From positions 1-6,487 of the forward strand of contig CAUJFM010000313.1 of NCBI GenBank assembly GCA_963169595.1: 6,487 nt of DNA, given 5' to 3'. Origin of the DNA: Bacteroidota bacterium (GTDB lineage: Bacteria; Bacteroidota; Bacteroidia; Flavobacteriales_F; PHOS-HE28). The notes beneath the pieces were generated by a model. It was not told where the DNA came from and searched no databases. It worked only from the letters and a program-made list of their open reading frames with translations. The position numbers and the translations under genes were made by a program. Positions 6,256 through 6,487 of this stretch are shown piece by piece. Position 1 is the stretch's first letter. Each line of letters opens with the position of its first letter.

Positions 6256-6487
6256 ATGGGTAAGATCGGCATCATTGAGCTTCTGATTCTATTGCTACCG
6301 GTCCTCGTGATAGCGCTCGTCCTGTTCGTAATACTCAAGCCACCTTCAAACACAAAGAACCCAAACTTCATGATGAACCAAGAACAAAAAAGAATGGAGG
6401 CAATCATTCTATCAATCGACCCGAATAGCGCACCTGACGCCATCGACCCTGACGCACCAGTGACTACCCAAGACTATCAACACCAAG
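6256..6487 (+). CDS. Start of a small single-pass membrane protein (cut by window edge)
   Basis: An open frame from ATG at 6256 to the window end, 77 codons without a stop. Residues 4-27 form one strongly hydrophobic segment (IGIIELLILLLPVLVIALVL) followed by Lys and a polar, Pro/Asn-rich stretch. The later part is acidic with repeated Asp-Pro and Asp-Ala pairs. The opening (MGKIGIIELLILLL) resembles the many small Bacteroidota membrane proteins that begin with a short Gly-rich start and one helix, but I cannot name a family. It follows the exported-protein gene by 55 bp on the same strand. There is no stop in the window, so true length and C-terminal domains are unknown. Confidence 0.6.
   Translation, partial: MGKIGIIELLILLLPVLVIALVLFVILKPPSNTKNPNFMMNQEQKRMEAIILSIDPNSAPDAIDPDAPVTTQDYQHQ

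Overview
This 6.5 kb window is gene-dense bacterial DNA. It is about 65% G+C at the left end and falls to about 48% in parts of the right end. It looks like chromosome of a member of the Bacteroidota, perhaps one of the high-GC Flavobacteriales-like lineages. Three things point there: an exact TAnnTTTG -7 element with an upstream TTG before katG, mostly absent Shine-Dalgarno sequences, and an ECF sigma factor whose last helix-turn-helix has the Asn/Lys-rich form common in that phylum. The taxonomic call is inference. I see no rRNA, tRNA, CRISPR array or insertion sequence.

Left part (1-1647): the 5' two-thirds of katG (bifunctional catalase-peroxidase) runs leftward off the window edge. A 148 bp divergent intergenic region (1500-1647) separates it from the next gene. 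It holds a good Bacteroidota-type promoter for katG and, just upstream of that, an OxyR-like arrangement of ATAG/CTAT tetramers.

Centre (1648-5305): this is the most interesting part. A large protein with a signal peptide, TPR-like repeats, a CHAT (caspase-like) peptidase domain and a C-terminal membrane anchor reads rightward. Facing it are an ECF sigma factor gene and, translationally coupled to it, a gene for a single-pass membrane protein with an anti-sigma-like cytoplasmic part and a TPR-like outer part. The CHAT gene and the anti-sigma gene overlap tail to tail by 58 bp. Predicted topology puts the CHAT peptidase and the outer domain of the anti-sigma protein in the same compartment. 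This suggests a protease-controlled sigma-factor switch, loosely analogous to the TPR-CHAT/Csx30/sigma arrangement of type III-E CRISPR (Craspase) but without CRISPR and working at the membrane. That function is a hypothesis; the domains and layout are visible.

Right part (5306-6487): three small rightward genes, divergent from the sigma operon. They encode a probable lipoprotein, a small exported protein of unknown function, and the start of a small single-pass membrane protein cut by the window edge. Their base composition is lower in G+C than that of the left genes. None can be given a firm function from sequence alone.
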